DNA from: Amblyomma americanum
Taxonomy: Eukaryota; Arthropoda; Arachnida; Ixodida; Ixodidae
Direction: 5' to 3'
Assembly (NCBI RefSeq): GCF_052857255.1
Contig: NC_135505.1
Span: 65,646,149 to 65,710,148 of the forward strand
Length of the DNA stretch: 64,000 bases
Position numbers and translations under genes: made by a program. The notes beneath the pieces were generated by a model. The model was not told the DNA's origin. It made no database searches and was given only the letters and a program-made list of their open reading frames with translations. Position 1 is the stretch's first letter; every line of letters starts with the position of its first letter. Below are positions 56,501 to 64,000 of the stretch, in pieces.

Positions 56501-57176
56501 GTTTCCCAGGTCGTGGTTATGACAGACTCTCTGTCCATTTGCACTTCCTTATCCTCACGCACTGAGTCTCGGCCATTACGCCTCTTTAAGTTCCTGATTC
56601 CGCTCCATCTAAATTCGGAAAGGTTGCTTTGGGTACCAGGTCACATGGGTTTTCACTTAAATGAGGTTGCAGATTCCTTAGTAAGAGCCTCTCTCAGCGG
56701 CCCAATTGTTGCTGTCCTGCCAACGTGTGCATATTACAGCTGCGGTGAGGTTTCGCAGATACACAATATTTCAGAAATTCGCTGCCTTGGCTCTTATGTC
56801 ATCTCCCGAATATCAGCATCTTCTGCATCCTTGGAGTAGCAAAGACTGGCGCTCACGCAGACTAGAGGTTTCTTTCACGCGCTTGCGTTGCCGGGTTCCC
56901 CTTCTAAATTTCTACCTTCACAGATCTGGCCTGGCAGCTTCCCCACTGTGCCCTTTTTGTGCTGAACCTGAGACAATAGATCACTTCCCGCTGTTCTGCC
57001 GCCGCTTCTCTCATTTGAAGAAGCGTCTTTTGCAAAATTAATTTCATCAACTGGGCTTGCCTGTGTCTTCCGCGGTTATTCTTTCCATTGGCGCTTCTTT
57101 GCTTGGACGAAGCGACAGGAGTGTGCGCTCTGCTGTGCAAAATTTTCTTCAAGAAACGCAGCGACTCCCATTCTAA
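53560..57176 (+). pseudogene. LINE ORF2: endonuclease, RT, RNase H, Cys-rich C-terminus
   Basis: Endonuclease blocks: LQWNRRSIFSAS, SSRGGGLLVLIS, LLGDVNLHHVIW (53575-54180). RT: RPISLTSNLVKLVERVL, NPCQIGFRPGCS, ALVTLDVSKAYDSMEHSTLL, TRGVPQVSVLSPVLFNIFLS, TYVYADDIAFF (54900-55620). RNase H: HVLIATDAAQDGEKAGVGIF, AELLAVFLALRRLE, VVMTDSLSICTSL, WVPGHMGFHLNEVADSLV (56320-56700). C-terminus: CPFCAEPETIDHFPLFC (56957-57007), ending at a TAA near 57174. Frameshifts near 53990, 54390, 54920, 55390, 55620 and 55930 inactivate it. An 18-base exact tandem duplication (GCTAATGCATATGCGTCT) sits in the endonuclease at 53865-53900. Confidence 0.85.
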
Positions 57177-57438
57177 TTTCTTTTTCCCGCTCTCAGTCAG
57201 TACGACATTGAAACATTACAGGCATTGTATACTATTATGCACATTAAGCCATTGTCCCGTCTTCGATCTCCAAGTTTACTGGACCTATGTCCTTCCCTCT
57301 TCCAATCTATCAGACCACATACTATTACCACTCCTTTTCCCGTCAAAACTTTCCTGTATCCAGTAATTAACCGCCTGTGTCTTGGCCACTCCCCCGTAGT
57401 GCGTATGTGCCAGCAACGTCTGAGGCCTTCCTTCCTCC

Positions 57439-57504
57439 CTACTTAGGGACCGCCACAGTTCTACGTCTTGTCTCCGGAGGTTCCAATTCGAATTGCTCGT
57501 AACA
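57439..57504 (+). repeat. gypsy 5' LTR, right piece
   Basis: ACTTAGGGACCGCCACAGTT, CTCCGGAGGTTC and CTCGTAACA match the second part of the 3' LTR (61565-61626). It ends with the LTR's terminal CA, followed by TTTGGTGGAGC, the likely primer-binding start. Confidence 0.85.
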
Positions 57505-57682
57505 TTTGGTGGAGCAGTGCTGGGCGACCCTTCCCGACTACCGCACTCCGCACAGCATCACAACGGATCTCACACCTGTCGACCAGCGACCCAGCCGCCG
57601 TATCCGCCGAGAGTCACCTGAATTTGGGCCCCTTCCCCCGCCTAAAAGAACGACGCAGCCTCGGCCACCGAGTCTAACTGAC

Positions 57683-58783
57683 ATGGCCACTGACACCGGG
57701 TCGCCGGCGCCGACCCTGCCTAGCCCGGTGAGTCCAACTGCCTTGGCCACTGACCCCCGGCTCCTGGCGCCGATCCTTTGCCACCCACCGCGAACACCGC
57801 CATCTTTTCAAGATGACGTTTTCGAAGACGCTGAGGATTGGCTGGAGACCTTCGAGCGGGTCGCCCGCTACAACGGCAAGCTCCACAACGTATATTTTGC
57901 TCTGGAAGGATCTGCTCGGACATGGTTTGAAAACCACGAGTCTGCCCTTCCCACCTGAGGGATGTTTTCCCAGAATCTCCTGGCAACATTCCCCAACGCC
58001 AACCGCCGGGGGAAGGCTGATGCTGCTCTGCACTCCCGAAACCAGCGCACGAATGAAAGCGTGCGCATGTACATCGAGGACATGGCCCGTCTATCTAAGT
58101 GTGCCGATCCCAACATGACTGAGAAGAAGAAGCTTCGCCATCTGATGCGAGGAGTTAAGCACGAGCTCTTCACAGGCCTCGTACGCAGCCCACCCCGCAC
58201 TGTAGCGGAATTTCTCACCGAGGCGACCGCCATGGAGACGACGCTCCAAAAACGGGCCCGCCAGTACAATCTGGACATCAACAGCATTGTGCTCGAAACC
58301 TTTTCGTCGTGCCTAGGCGGCAGAACAGACACATTGCGCGAACAGATTCGGTCAGTTGTCCGGGAGGAACTCTAACGGTTCCGTCTGCCCCATGTTGCGC
58401 CTGGGCCCCTGGCAGCGCTGACAGAAGTCGTCAGGGACGAAGTGCGGCAGGTTGCGCAGGTGCCTCCTATTCCCAAAGCGCCGCCCCAGTTCGATGCCCG
58501 ACCCACATATGCATCCGTTGTACGTCGCTCGGCTGGCTACGGTCGCGCTACTCCGACACCTGCCATGAGCAGCATTGGCACATGTCACGCAACCGCACCT
58601 GGCTCCGGTGTTCTCTCGACGTCCAACGTCCTCTTAACCAACTTTTCCAACGAATATCAGCACCTAGTCAGAGGCACGGCTATTGCCTTCCTTCACGACG
58701 TTGCTGAGGTCCCAGGTTTGTGCACCGTGGGAGGACCCACTCCAGAGAATGCTGGCCCACAACACGCTCTTCAGACAAAATAA
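57683..58783 (+). pseudogene. gypsy gag, with two in-frame stops and a 3' deletion
   Basis: The frame starts with MATDTGSPAP at 57683 after the untranslated leader. The capsid-type block reads DDVFEDAEDWLETFERVARY, YFALEGSARTWFENHE, then after TGA at 57956: LLATFPNANRRGKADAALHS, ESVRMYIEDMARLSK, MRGVKHELFTGL, ETTLQKRARQYN. A second stop, TAA at 58373, lies in the same frame, which then continues RFRLPHVAPGPLAALTEVVR. Neither a zinc knuckle nor a protease D-T/S-G is visible; the frame passes directly from YASVVRRSAGYGR into a linker-like part, so an internal deletion is likely near 58600. Confidence 0.78.
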
Positions 58784-58859
58784 ATCCGGCCTTGCCATGT
58801 GTTCAGAAGGATCTTCTGTCGGACCTCTTGGCAGACTTTGCGGACTGTTCCGCTACGTG

Positions 58860-61430
58860 TCCGAAGATTGGCCGCACTCCACTCGCCAAGCACCATATCA
58901 TCACTGATGCGACTACGCGACCCGTCTGCCAGCGCCCCTACTGTGTTTCGCCGATGGAGTGAGAAGCCTTTCAAAATCAAGTTGCCGAAATGCTTGCTGA
59001 CGATGTCATTCAGCCGTCCACCAGCCCATGGGCATCACCTGTGGTTCTTGCAAAAAAAGAACAACACTGCGTTTCTGCGTTGACCATCGAAAAATTAATA
59101 ACGTGACCAAATAGGACGTTTCCCCACTGCCCAGAATAGACGACGCGCTCGGCCGATTGCGGGACGCCCGATACTTCTCGTCCTTAGATCTTAAATGTGG
59201 GTACCGGCAGATCGAAGTGGACGAAAGGGACCGGAAGAAGACAGCTTTAGTGACGCCTGGCGTCCTCTATGAGTTTAAGGTGCTCCCATTTGGTCTGTGC
59301 AAAGCACCGGCCACGTGGCAACGCATGATGGACACCGTTCTTTCCGGCTTGAAGTGGCAGTCCTGCATGGTGTACCTGGACGACCACGTTTGACCAACAC
59401 TTGGAGCGGTTGCGCATTGCGCTACAAGCATTCAAATCCGCACAACTCACCATCAAAGCCGAGAAATGCAATTTTGGCTTTGAAGAACTTAGCTTTCTTG
59501 GTCACGTTCTCAGCGCACAAGGTGTCCGCCCGGACCCTGACAAGACCGCTGCCGTCTCAGGTTTTCCACGCCAAAGTGACAAGAAGGCCGTTCGCCGGTT
59601 TTTGGGTCTGTGCTCGTATTATCGGCGCTTTGTTCAAGATTTCTCGCGAATCGCCGAACCGTTAAACTCACTGACTCGAGACGACATGCCCTTCGTGTTG
59701 GGAAGCGACCAAGAGGCTGCATTTGTCGAGCTTCGCAACCGTCTACAACGTACTCCGATACTCGCCCATTTCGATGAACACGCTGCCACGGGCATCCACA
59801 CGGCTGCGAGCAATGTCGGTATTGGTGCGGTACTGATCCAGTGGCAAGACGGTGCAGAACGGGACATCAGTTATGCCAGCCGAATACCTACGCTCCGAGA
59901 CCAATTATTCTACTGTGGAGAAAGAGTGCCTTGCAGTGATATGGGCCATCAGCAAGTTCCAGCCGTACCTCTACGGGCGACACTTCCGTGTTGTAAGCGA
60001 ACCACACTCCTTATGCTTTCTGGCGAGCCTCAAAGACCGCTCAGGACGCTTGTCTAGATGAAGCTAACGCTTGCAAGAATACGACTTAACAGTCGTCTGC
60101 AAGTCGGGCCGTAAGCGTCAGGATGCGGATTGATTGTCGCGCGCGCCTATCACAATCGGTCCGGAGGAACCCGCCGATGATTTTCCTTTTCTGGGCGCTA
60201 TTAGTACCACCAAAATGGGACAACTTCAGCGGGCGGACCCGGAGTTTGCGCCGCTCATCGATTACCTCGAAGGCGTAGACGGTCGCATCCGAAAAACGCA
60301 ACTTTTCCAGCAAAAGAGAAGCGTTCCTGCTTGTCGTACCATCGCAGCTGCGGCCAGAGATTTTAAGTGCCTCTCATGATGCACCCTCCGCCGGCCATCT
60401 CGGAGTAAGTCGTACACTCGCGCGCATTAAGCAGAAGTATTATTTTCCCAGGTTACTTCCAACAGTGCGGGCCTACGTAAAAACATGCCGCGACTACCAA
60501 CGTCGTAAGTTTCCTCCGTTGAAACCAGCCGGATTTCTTCACCCCGTCAAACCACCGAAGACCCCTCCTCACCTAGTGGGCATGGACCTCCTTGGCCCTT
60601 TTCCGAAGTCTTCATCTGGAAAGCGTTGGATCGTCGTTGCCACCGACTACCTGACACGATATGCTGAGACCACGTCTCTTGTCTAAGGCACTGCAGCTGA
60701 AATGGCGCAGTTCTTCGGACACAACACTGTCTTGCGTCATGGAGCCCCCGCCGTTGTTGTTACTGACCGGGGAACTGCTTTCACTGCCCGCTTAACCCAG
60801 TCCGTGATGACTCTGATGCACACCAGCCATCGACGTGCTACGGCCTATCACCCACAGACACACGGATTGGTAGAGCGACTCAACCACACTCTAGCCGGCA
60901 TGCTTTCTATGTATGTTGATGTCGAGCATCGAACTTGGGATACCATTCTTCCGTACGTAACGTTTGCCTACAACGCCGCCCTGCAGAAGACAACCAGACT
61001 TACCCCCTTTCAGCTTGTCTTCGGTCGGCAAGTGACCACTCCGTTCAATGCTATGTTGCCCGTTGACCCCTACTGCGACTCTGACGCTGACCTCGACGCA
61101 GCCACCTTCGTTCAGCGTGCTGAGGAAGCGCGGAAATTTGCACGCCTACAAATTAACCGCCAACAGGAGACTGACGCCGCTAGGTACAACCTCAGACGCC
61201 GCTTCGTCAGTTACGGGCCTGGCGACTTGGTGTGGGTCTGGACACCTGTTCGTCACCGCAGCCTTTCTGAAAAGTTGCTGCGCAGATACTTTGGCCCTTG
61301 CAAAGTAGTGCGCCGCATCAGTGATGTGACGTATGCAGTTACTCCCGTCCAAGCGGCTTGCTCATCGCGCCGGTCGCGCCGGTCTGACTCCCTGACTGAA
61401 CAACGGTTCACTGCAGCTGTATTTTGCTGA
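58860..61430 (+). pseudogene. gypsy pol: RT, RNase H, integrase
   Basis: RT: QPSTSPWASPVVLAKK (about 59010), RDARYFSSLDLKCGYRQIEV, FKVLPFGLCKAPATWQRMMD, CMVYLDD (59157-59390; bases are missing right after YLDD), then IKAEKCNFGFEELSFLGHVL and FLGLCSYYRRFVQDFSR (59401-60057). RNase [36 protein letters not shown]. Integrase: zinc region with AYVKTCRDYQRRK (second Cys is Tyr), GKRWIVVATDYLTRYAETTS, VVTDRGTAFTARLTQ, HGLVERLNHTLAGML, and C-terminal AARYNLRRRFVSYGPGDLVW, KLLRRYFGPCKVVRRISD (60465-61400). The integrase DDE set is present, yet stops at 60685 and elsewhere break the frame. Confidence 0.86.
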
Positions 61431-61478
61431 TATTTCCCTCCTAGCCGCATCGTGGCAATGCTGCAGAAGAGGGGGCAG

Positions 61479-61626
61479 TGATATGTGCCACTGTGGAAGA
61501 AGAAAAAGCGCCTGCATCCGTGGAGAAACAAGATATTTCTCTCCCGCTCGCGCGCTCGGACCACTTAGGGACCACCACAGCTTTACGCCTCGTCTCCGGA
61601 GGTTCTCCTTCGAATTTCTCGTAACA
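61479..61626 (+). repeat. gypsy 3' LTR
   Basis: 148 bp, from TGATATGTGCCACTGTGG to CTTCGAATTTCTCGTAACA, beginning TG and ending CA. Directly preceded by a polypurine tract and followed by the target duplication ATATT (61627-61631). Confidence 0.88.
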
Positions 61627-61631
61627 ATATT

Positions 61632-61972
61632 TTGTTTTCTTAGCCCAAATTTTGTTTCGTATCCCTTTGAGGTCTTGGGCCTTATAGATTTTACAAAAAA
61701 TTGTTTTTCCAATGCTAAGTAAACTGCTTACCATATGTAGGCTCCGCTTTCACGGGACAAGCAACGGCTGTACCCTTCCTTGCTTTTGGGTTCTTTATTT
61801 TCCATCGGGACAGTCCTTCAATTGTGGTGGCCTGTCCTTTTCTGGCATTCTCATTGAAATGAAGTATTGCCAGTTGTGTTCTGGAAAACCAGACAAATAA
61901 TTTGATCGGGTGATCAGGTGTAAATTATCGCATAATATCATTCACTCCTTAACTTGCACGCATGCCCTCAGG
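61632..61972. other. Spacer, nothing recognised
   Basis: AT-rich sequence between the gypsy and the last exon of the minus-strand gene. No supported feature. Confidence 0.5.
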
Positions 61973-62097
61973 TCAGAAGCATACGGACTTTGGTGCAAAG
62001 CCTATCAGTACACTGTGGAAAGCCTCCAAGCTGAAGATGTGTGTGCAAGGAGCCAGTTGCCAAATGTCTTTCAGAAGACGAGGTGAGTTCACAACCT
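61973..62097 (-). CDS. GDGRCDSPG-family protein, exon D (ends at an early stop)
   Basis: On the minus strand, after an acceptor TTATAG (62098), two bases complete the codon left open by exon C (Glu). It then reads VVNSPRLLKDIWQLAPCTHI, FSLEAFHSVLIGFAPKSVCF and TGA (61973-61975). The SLEAFHS...FAPKS block is shared by a metazoan protein family that I know only as uncharacterised. In that family the protein continues with an S-Y-x-G-M-x-x-R stretch; here PEGMRA follows the TGA, so the stop seems to be a recent nonsense change or a decay mark. Confidence 0.62.
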
Positions 62098-62425
62098 CTA
62101 TAAACTTCTTGTGTGCGGTTGTCCCTGCATTGACAAATCAATTTTCCAGAAAAGCCTTCTCCAAAAAAAGCGTTCTCTTTCTTTTTATGTGGGCATAACT
62201 TCAAAAACTATGAATACCTTTTATATTCACTGACAACAAATAGTTCTTCGGGAAAGGTTCAAAACTAGCTGGATGCTAGCAGCTTGGCTGTTTCACGAAG
62301 CATGTCGCAAGCCATGCTACATCACAAGAACATGATTCTAATGTGGAAAGCAAATAAACATTTTGGAAACAAATTCAGGGCTCTGCAAAAAGCATATCTT
62401 GTTTTCAAATAGTTGCATTACTCAC

Positions 62426-62655
62426 CAGGAACTAGCCATTCCCTATCTCCATGGTCATCGTGTGCACAATGCGTGTAGAGCCCTGGATGTCTTGTGTGCA
62501 TATTTGCAACGTGCCGCTCCATACTTTTCCACATGTCTGTCAGTAGCTCTGCGTTTCCATCACTGAGGGCTGCACACCAATATAGGTGATTACTGGCTGG
62601 CTGAAATCTTATCCCCAGCACACTGAATCCAGCTCGTTTTGCATAAAGCCAGCTA
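62426..62655 (-). CDS. GDGRCDSPG-family protein, exon C
   Basis: Minus-strand frame with AKRAGFSVLGIRFQ, SNHLYWCAALSDGNAELLTD, MWKSMERHVANMHTRHPGLY and a CAHDDHGDREWLVPG end, ending in phase 1 at a GTGAGT donor (62425). The NHLYWCA...GN.EL...W.S...H motif is family-typical. The acceptor was not resolved: candidates near 62665 do not match the phase of exon B, so a small exon or a frameshift may lie between. Confidence 0.68.
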
Positions 62656-63119
62656 CTTCTTGATGGCTGGAATAGAGGTGTAATAATAAATGAAGATAAA
62701 TCCTTCATTCATTATGTGTTAATCTGGCTCTTGAGCTTCCAGCCCAAAACACTCGCCTTCCCTCCTCTCGCCTCCAGAACTCAAGAAATCTGGTTTTACA
62801 CCACAGCGCTTATCCGCAACCTGTGCATGCATGGCTGGCCTTTCCCTCATAATCATTCACATAAGAAAAATCCAAAACGGACAGCAAACAGATAAAACTT
62901 TCACCCATCTTTTTTCCTCTTCAAATTCAGGAACCTCTCCCACTGCTTCACTATATTTACTACAATTTTTCTGTCTGCCCCGCTTTTCTTGTAGTAAATT
63001 CTGCTTGGAACAATAAAATTCAGTCTAAAAGTTTGCCGCATTCTACAAAACATCACGCAGTATGCATTGTTGTCTGCGAAGCGTGGCAATGAGTGTCAGA
63101 TATGATCATTCGTTGCTAC
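62656..63119. other. Intron of the minus-strand gene
   Basis: Between the proposed exons C and B. No further conserved block could be read with confidence on the minus strand. The open frame 62901-63089 has no family motif. Confidence 0.45.
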
Positions 63120-63286
63120 CTTTCGAGATATGCCAACAATCAAAGTAGTGCCAGATGGTGGGCTCCTGCGTCCCCATGTACTTGGTGACTTGGCCGTGCC
63201 GGTCAGTTGCCACTGACATCACATTGAGCTCCCGCTCCTTCACCATGGTGAGGGTCTTCACAAACGTCAACTTCTCCATGGATGTG
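63120..63286 (-). CDS. GDGRCDSPG-family protein, exon B
   Basis: On the minus strand: STSMEKLTFVKTLTMVKERE, LNVMSVATDRHGQVTKYMGT, QEPTIWHYFDCWHISK, then a donor AAAG|GTAGCA in phase 1. The ATDRHxxVxKYM...I.H.FD.WHxxK block contains conserved Asp residues, as one would expect in a DDE-type nuclease relic, but this catalytic reading is only a guess. It starts with a single base after AAATAAAG, which fits phase 2 of exon A if a GC donor is used there. Confidence 0.72.
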
Positions 63287-63381
63287 CTTTATTTTACATC
63301 TGCACACTTTTGTTGGGAACAAAAGCTAAGTTACATCTCAAAGCCACTTTGTTAAAAAGCCTACCTATCTCCGTGACTTGC

Positions 63382-63568
63382 CTCCCTACCTCCCTGACTT
63401 GCACTTGCTCGAAGTGAAGAATTTTGTTGAGCTGGGCAACGTGCAGGGAGTAGGTTAAAATTTTTGCACTGAATCCTGGAGAATCGCAGCGTCCATCCCC
63501 AGCCAAGTCCACAGTACAACCTTCCAACTGGCGAAACAACTCCTCCTGTTGTTGTTGCCAGATCTCGT
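63382..63568 (-). CDS. GDGRCDSPG-family protein, exon A
   Basis: On the minus strand: WQQQQEELFRQLEGCTVDLA, GDGRCDSPGFSAKILTYSLH, VAQLNKILHFEQVQVREVG. The AGDGRCDSPGxSAK motif defines the family. The exon can end at AG|GTAGGG (63390) or, better for phase, at AG|GCAAGT (63382), a perfect GC-type donor. With the GC donor the protein joins as EVG-STSMEK and the phase matches exon B. Upstream a TGA closes the frame near 63600, so an acceptor near 63568 (ACGAG) and further 5' exons outside the window are expected. Confidence 0.72.
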
Positions 63569-64000
63569 ACGCCAAATGTGCAGTTATTAAACATCACATC
63601 AAACGCAGAACACTATTACGCTGTTTCTTTGCTTCTGTTCTTGAAAAGCACCACGAAACGATTTCGAGAACCTCTTTTCAGAACTCTTCCTTATTTAAGG
63701 TATGAGGATGAAGAAATATTGCAATTCGTAATCAGAAGCAATTGATGTGTTATAAACAGTTGAATAAAATGGGACATATCGAAATGTCTGGACAGTACCG
63801 TACACATGCGTGAACAACTTTAATTGCTTCACTTGCTTTTAAGGAGATTTTGCTAACAGCGTTGCTCTTTTGTTTTGATTATTGTGCTCATCCGGTGCTA
63901 CCAACGTTTTGTATGTGCACTGTCGACTTCAGGACTTGTCGCTGTAATGACGGCTTGGGCCACATCATTCACTGGAGAGTTGAGGAGAAAAGGCATCTGG
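63569..64000. other. Right edge, probably intron of the minus-strand gene
   Basis: AT-rich. No further exon of the minus-strand gene was recognised before the window ends. Confidence 0.45.

Larger units (their letters stand above)
52004..57438 (+). mobile_element. RNase H-bearing LINE (I-like), nearly full length, nested in the gypsy LTR
   Basis: Contains a 5' region, ORF1 with zinc knuckles, ORF2 with endonuclease, RT, RNase H and Cys-rich tail, and a 3' UTR ending GAGGCCTTCCTTCCTCC. LTR sequence resumes at about 57439 (ACTTAGGGACCGCC). A clear target duplication was not found, so both edges are good to within about 20 bases. It has the same orientation as the gypsy. A truncated sister copy lies at 40589-40930. 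Confidence 0.84.
51922..61626 (+). mobile_element. gypsy LTR retrotransposon with a LINE nested in its 5' LTR
   Basis: Order: 5' LTR left piece, nested LINE, 5' LTR right piece, primer-binding region (TGGTGGAGCAGTGCTGGG at 57508), gag, pol, polypurine tract (AGAAGAGGGGGCAG, 61465-61478), 3' LTR. ATATT flanks both ends (51917-51921 and 61627-61631), a 5 bp target duplication as usual for gypsy. Without the LINE it is about 4.3 kb, short because the gag/protease junction is deleted. The coding part has scattered stops. Confidence 0.88.

Noticed and set aside
57088..57366. 92-codon open frame, also conserved at 40654-40935 on the minus strand
   Set aside because: Both are the 3' end of the same LINE family; similarity comes from shared transposon DNA and the frame differs from the ORF2 C-terminus.

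Overview
The window looks like nuclear DNA of an arthropod, most likely a hard (ixodid) tick. This is judged from the tRNA-derived SINEs with a conserved tail (similar to the tick family known as Ruka), the mix of RTE, CR1/L2-like and RNase H-bearing LINEs, Penelope elements and gypsy elements, and a P2X7-type cysteine-domain gene of a kind common in tick annotations. Genes have introns and long AT-rich spacers. Nothing bacterial or viral is seen.

Three host-type genes can be supported. (1) A plus-strand gene (3693-22415) joins four exons, all through phase-1 introns with summed length divisible by three. It encodes a secreted protein of about 876 residues: signal peptide, Cys cluster, long coiled coil, CCP/sushi domain, Ig domain, terminal CCP domain. 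The CCP-Ig-CCP part resembles Hikaru genki-type synaptic-cleft proteins. Its first intron (10.7 kb) is full of transposon remains and its last intron holds an inverted-repeat element. (2) A plus-strand gene (44708-48552) encodes a P2RX7-C-type cysteine domain, split by a 3.2 kb phase-2 intron; its N-terminal join is not clean. (3) A minus-strand gene (61973 to beyond 63568) belongs to an unnamed metazoan family with a GDGRCDSPG motif. It seems to use a GC-AG intron, and its last exon ends at an early stop.

The rest is a layered retroelement landscape. 1-945: RTE remnant. 8371-9420: 5'-truncated RNase H LINE with an open frame and a perfect 12 bp target duplication. 10225-10685 and 14920-15335: two inverted copies of an unrecognised element carrying a degenerate ~16 bp minisatellite. 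10839-11131: two 147 bp tandem units. 11542-13560, 23930-27960, 30080-33785, 33815-35524 and 46390-46804: LINEs of CR1/L2 type. 13838-14345 and 36131-36819: Penelope-like pieces, the second a tandem-plus-palindromic array with a 15 bp target duplication. 41290-44295: decayed gypsy pol. 50215-51518: dead mariner. 51922-61626: gypsy element with 148 bp LTRs and a 5 bp target duplication, whose 5' LTR is split by a 5.4 kb RNase H LINE.

The most unusual signals are two 2A-type (ribosome-skipping) signatures at the start of ORF1 in two different LINEs, one intact in its key residues (33713-33736) and one decayed (27483-27506); the Penelope palindrome with a hammerhead-like core; and the minisatellite-bearing dispersed element. 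All assignments come from reading the sequence; no database search was possible.
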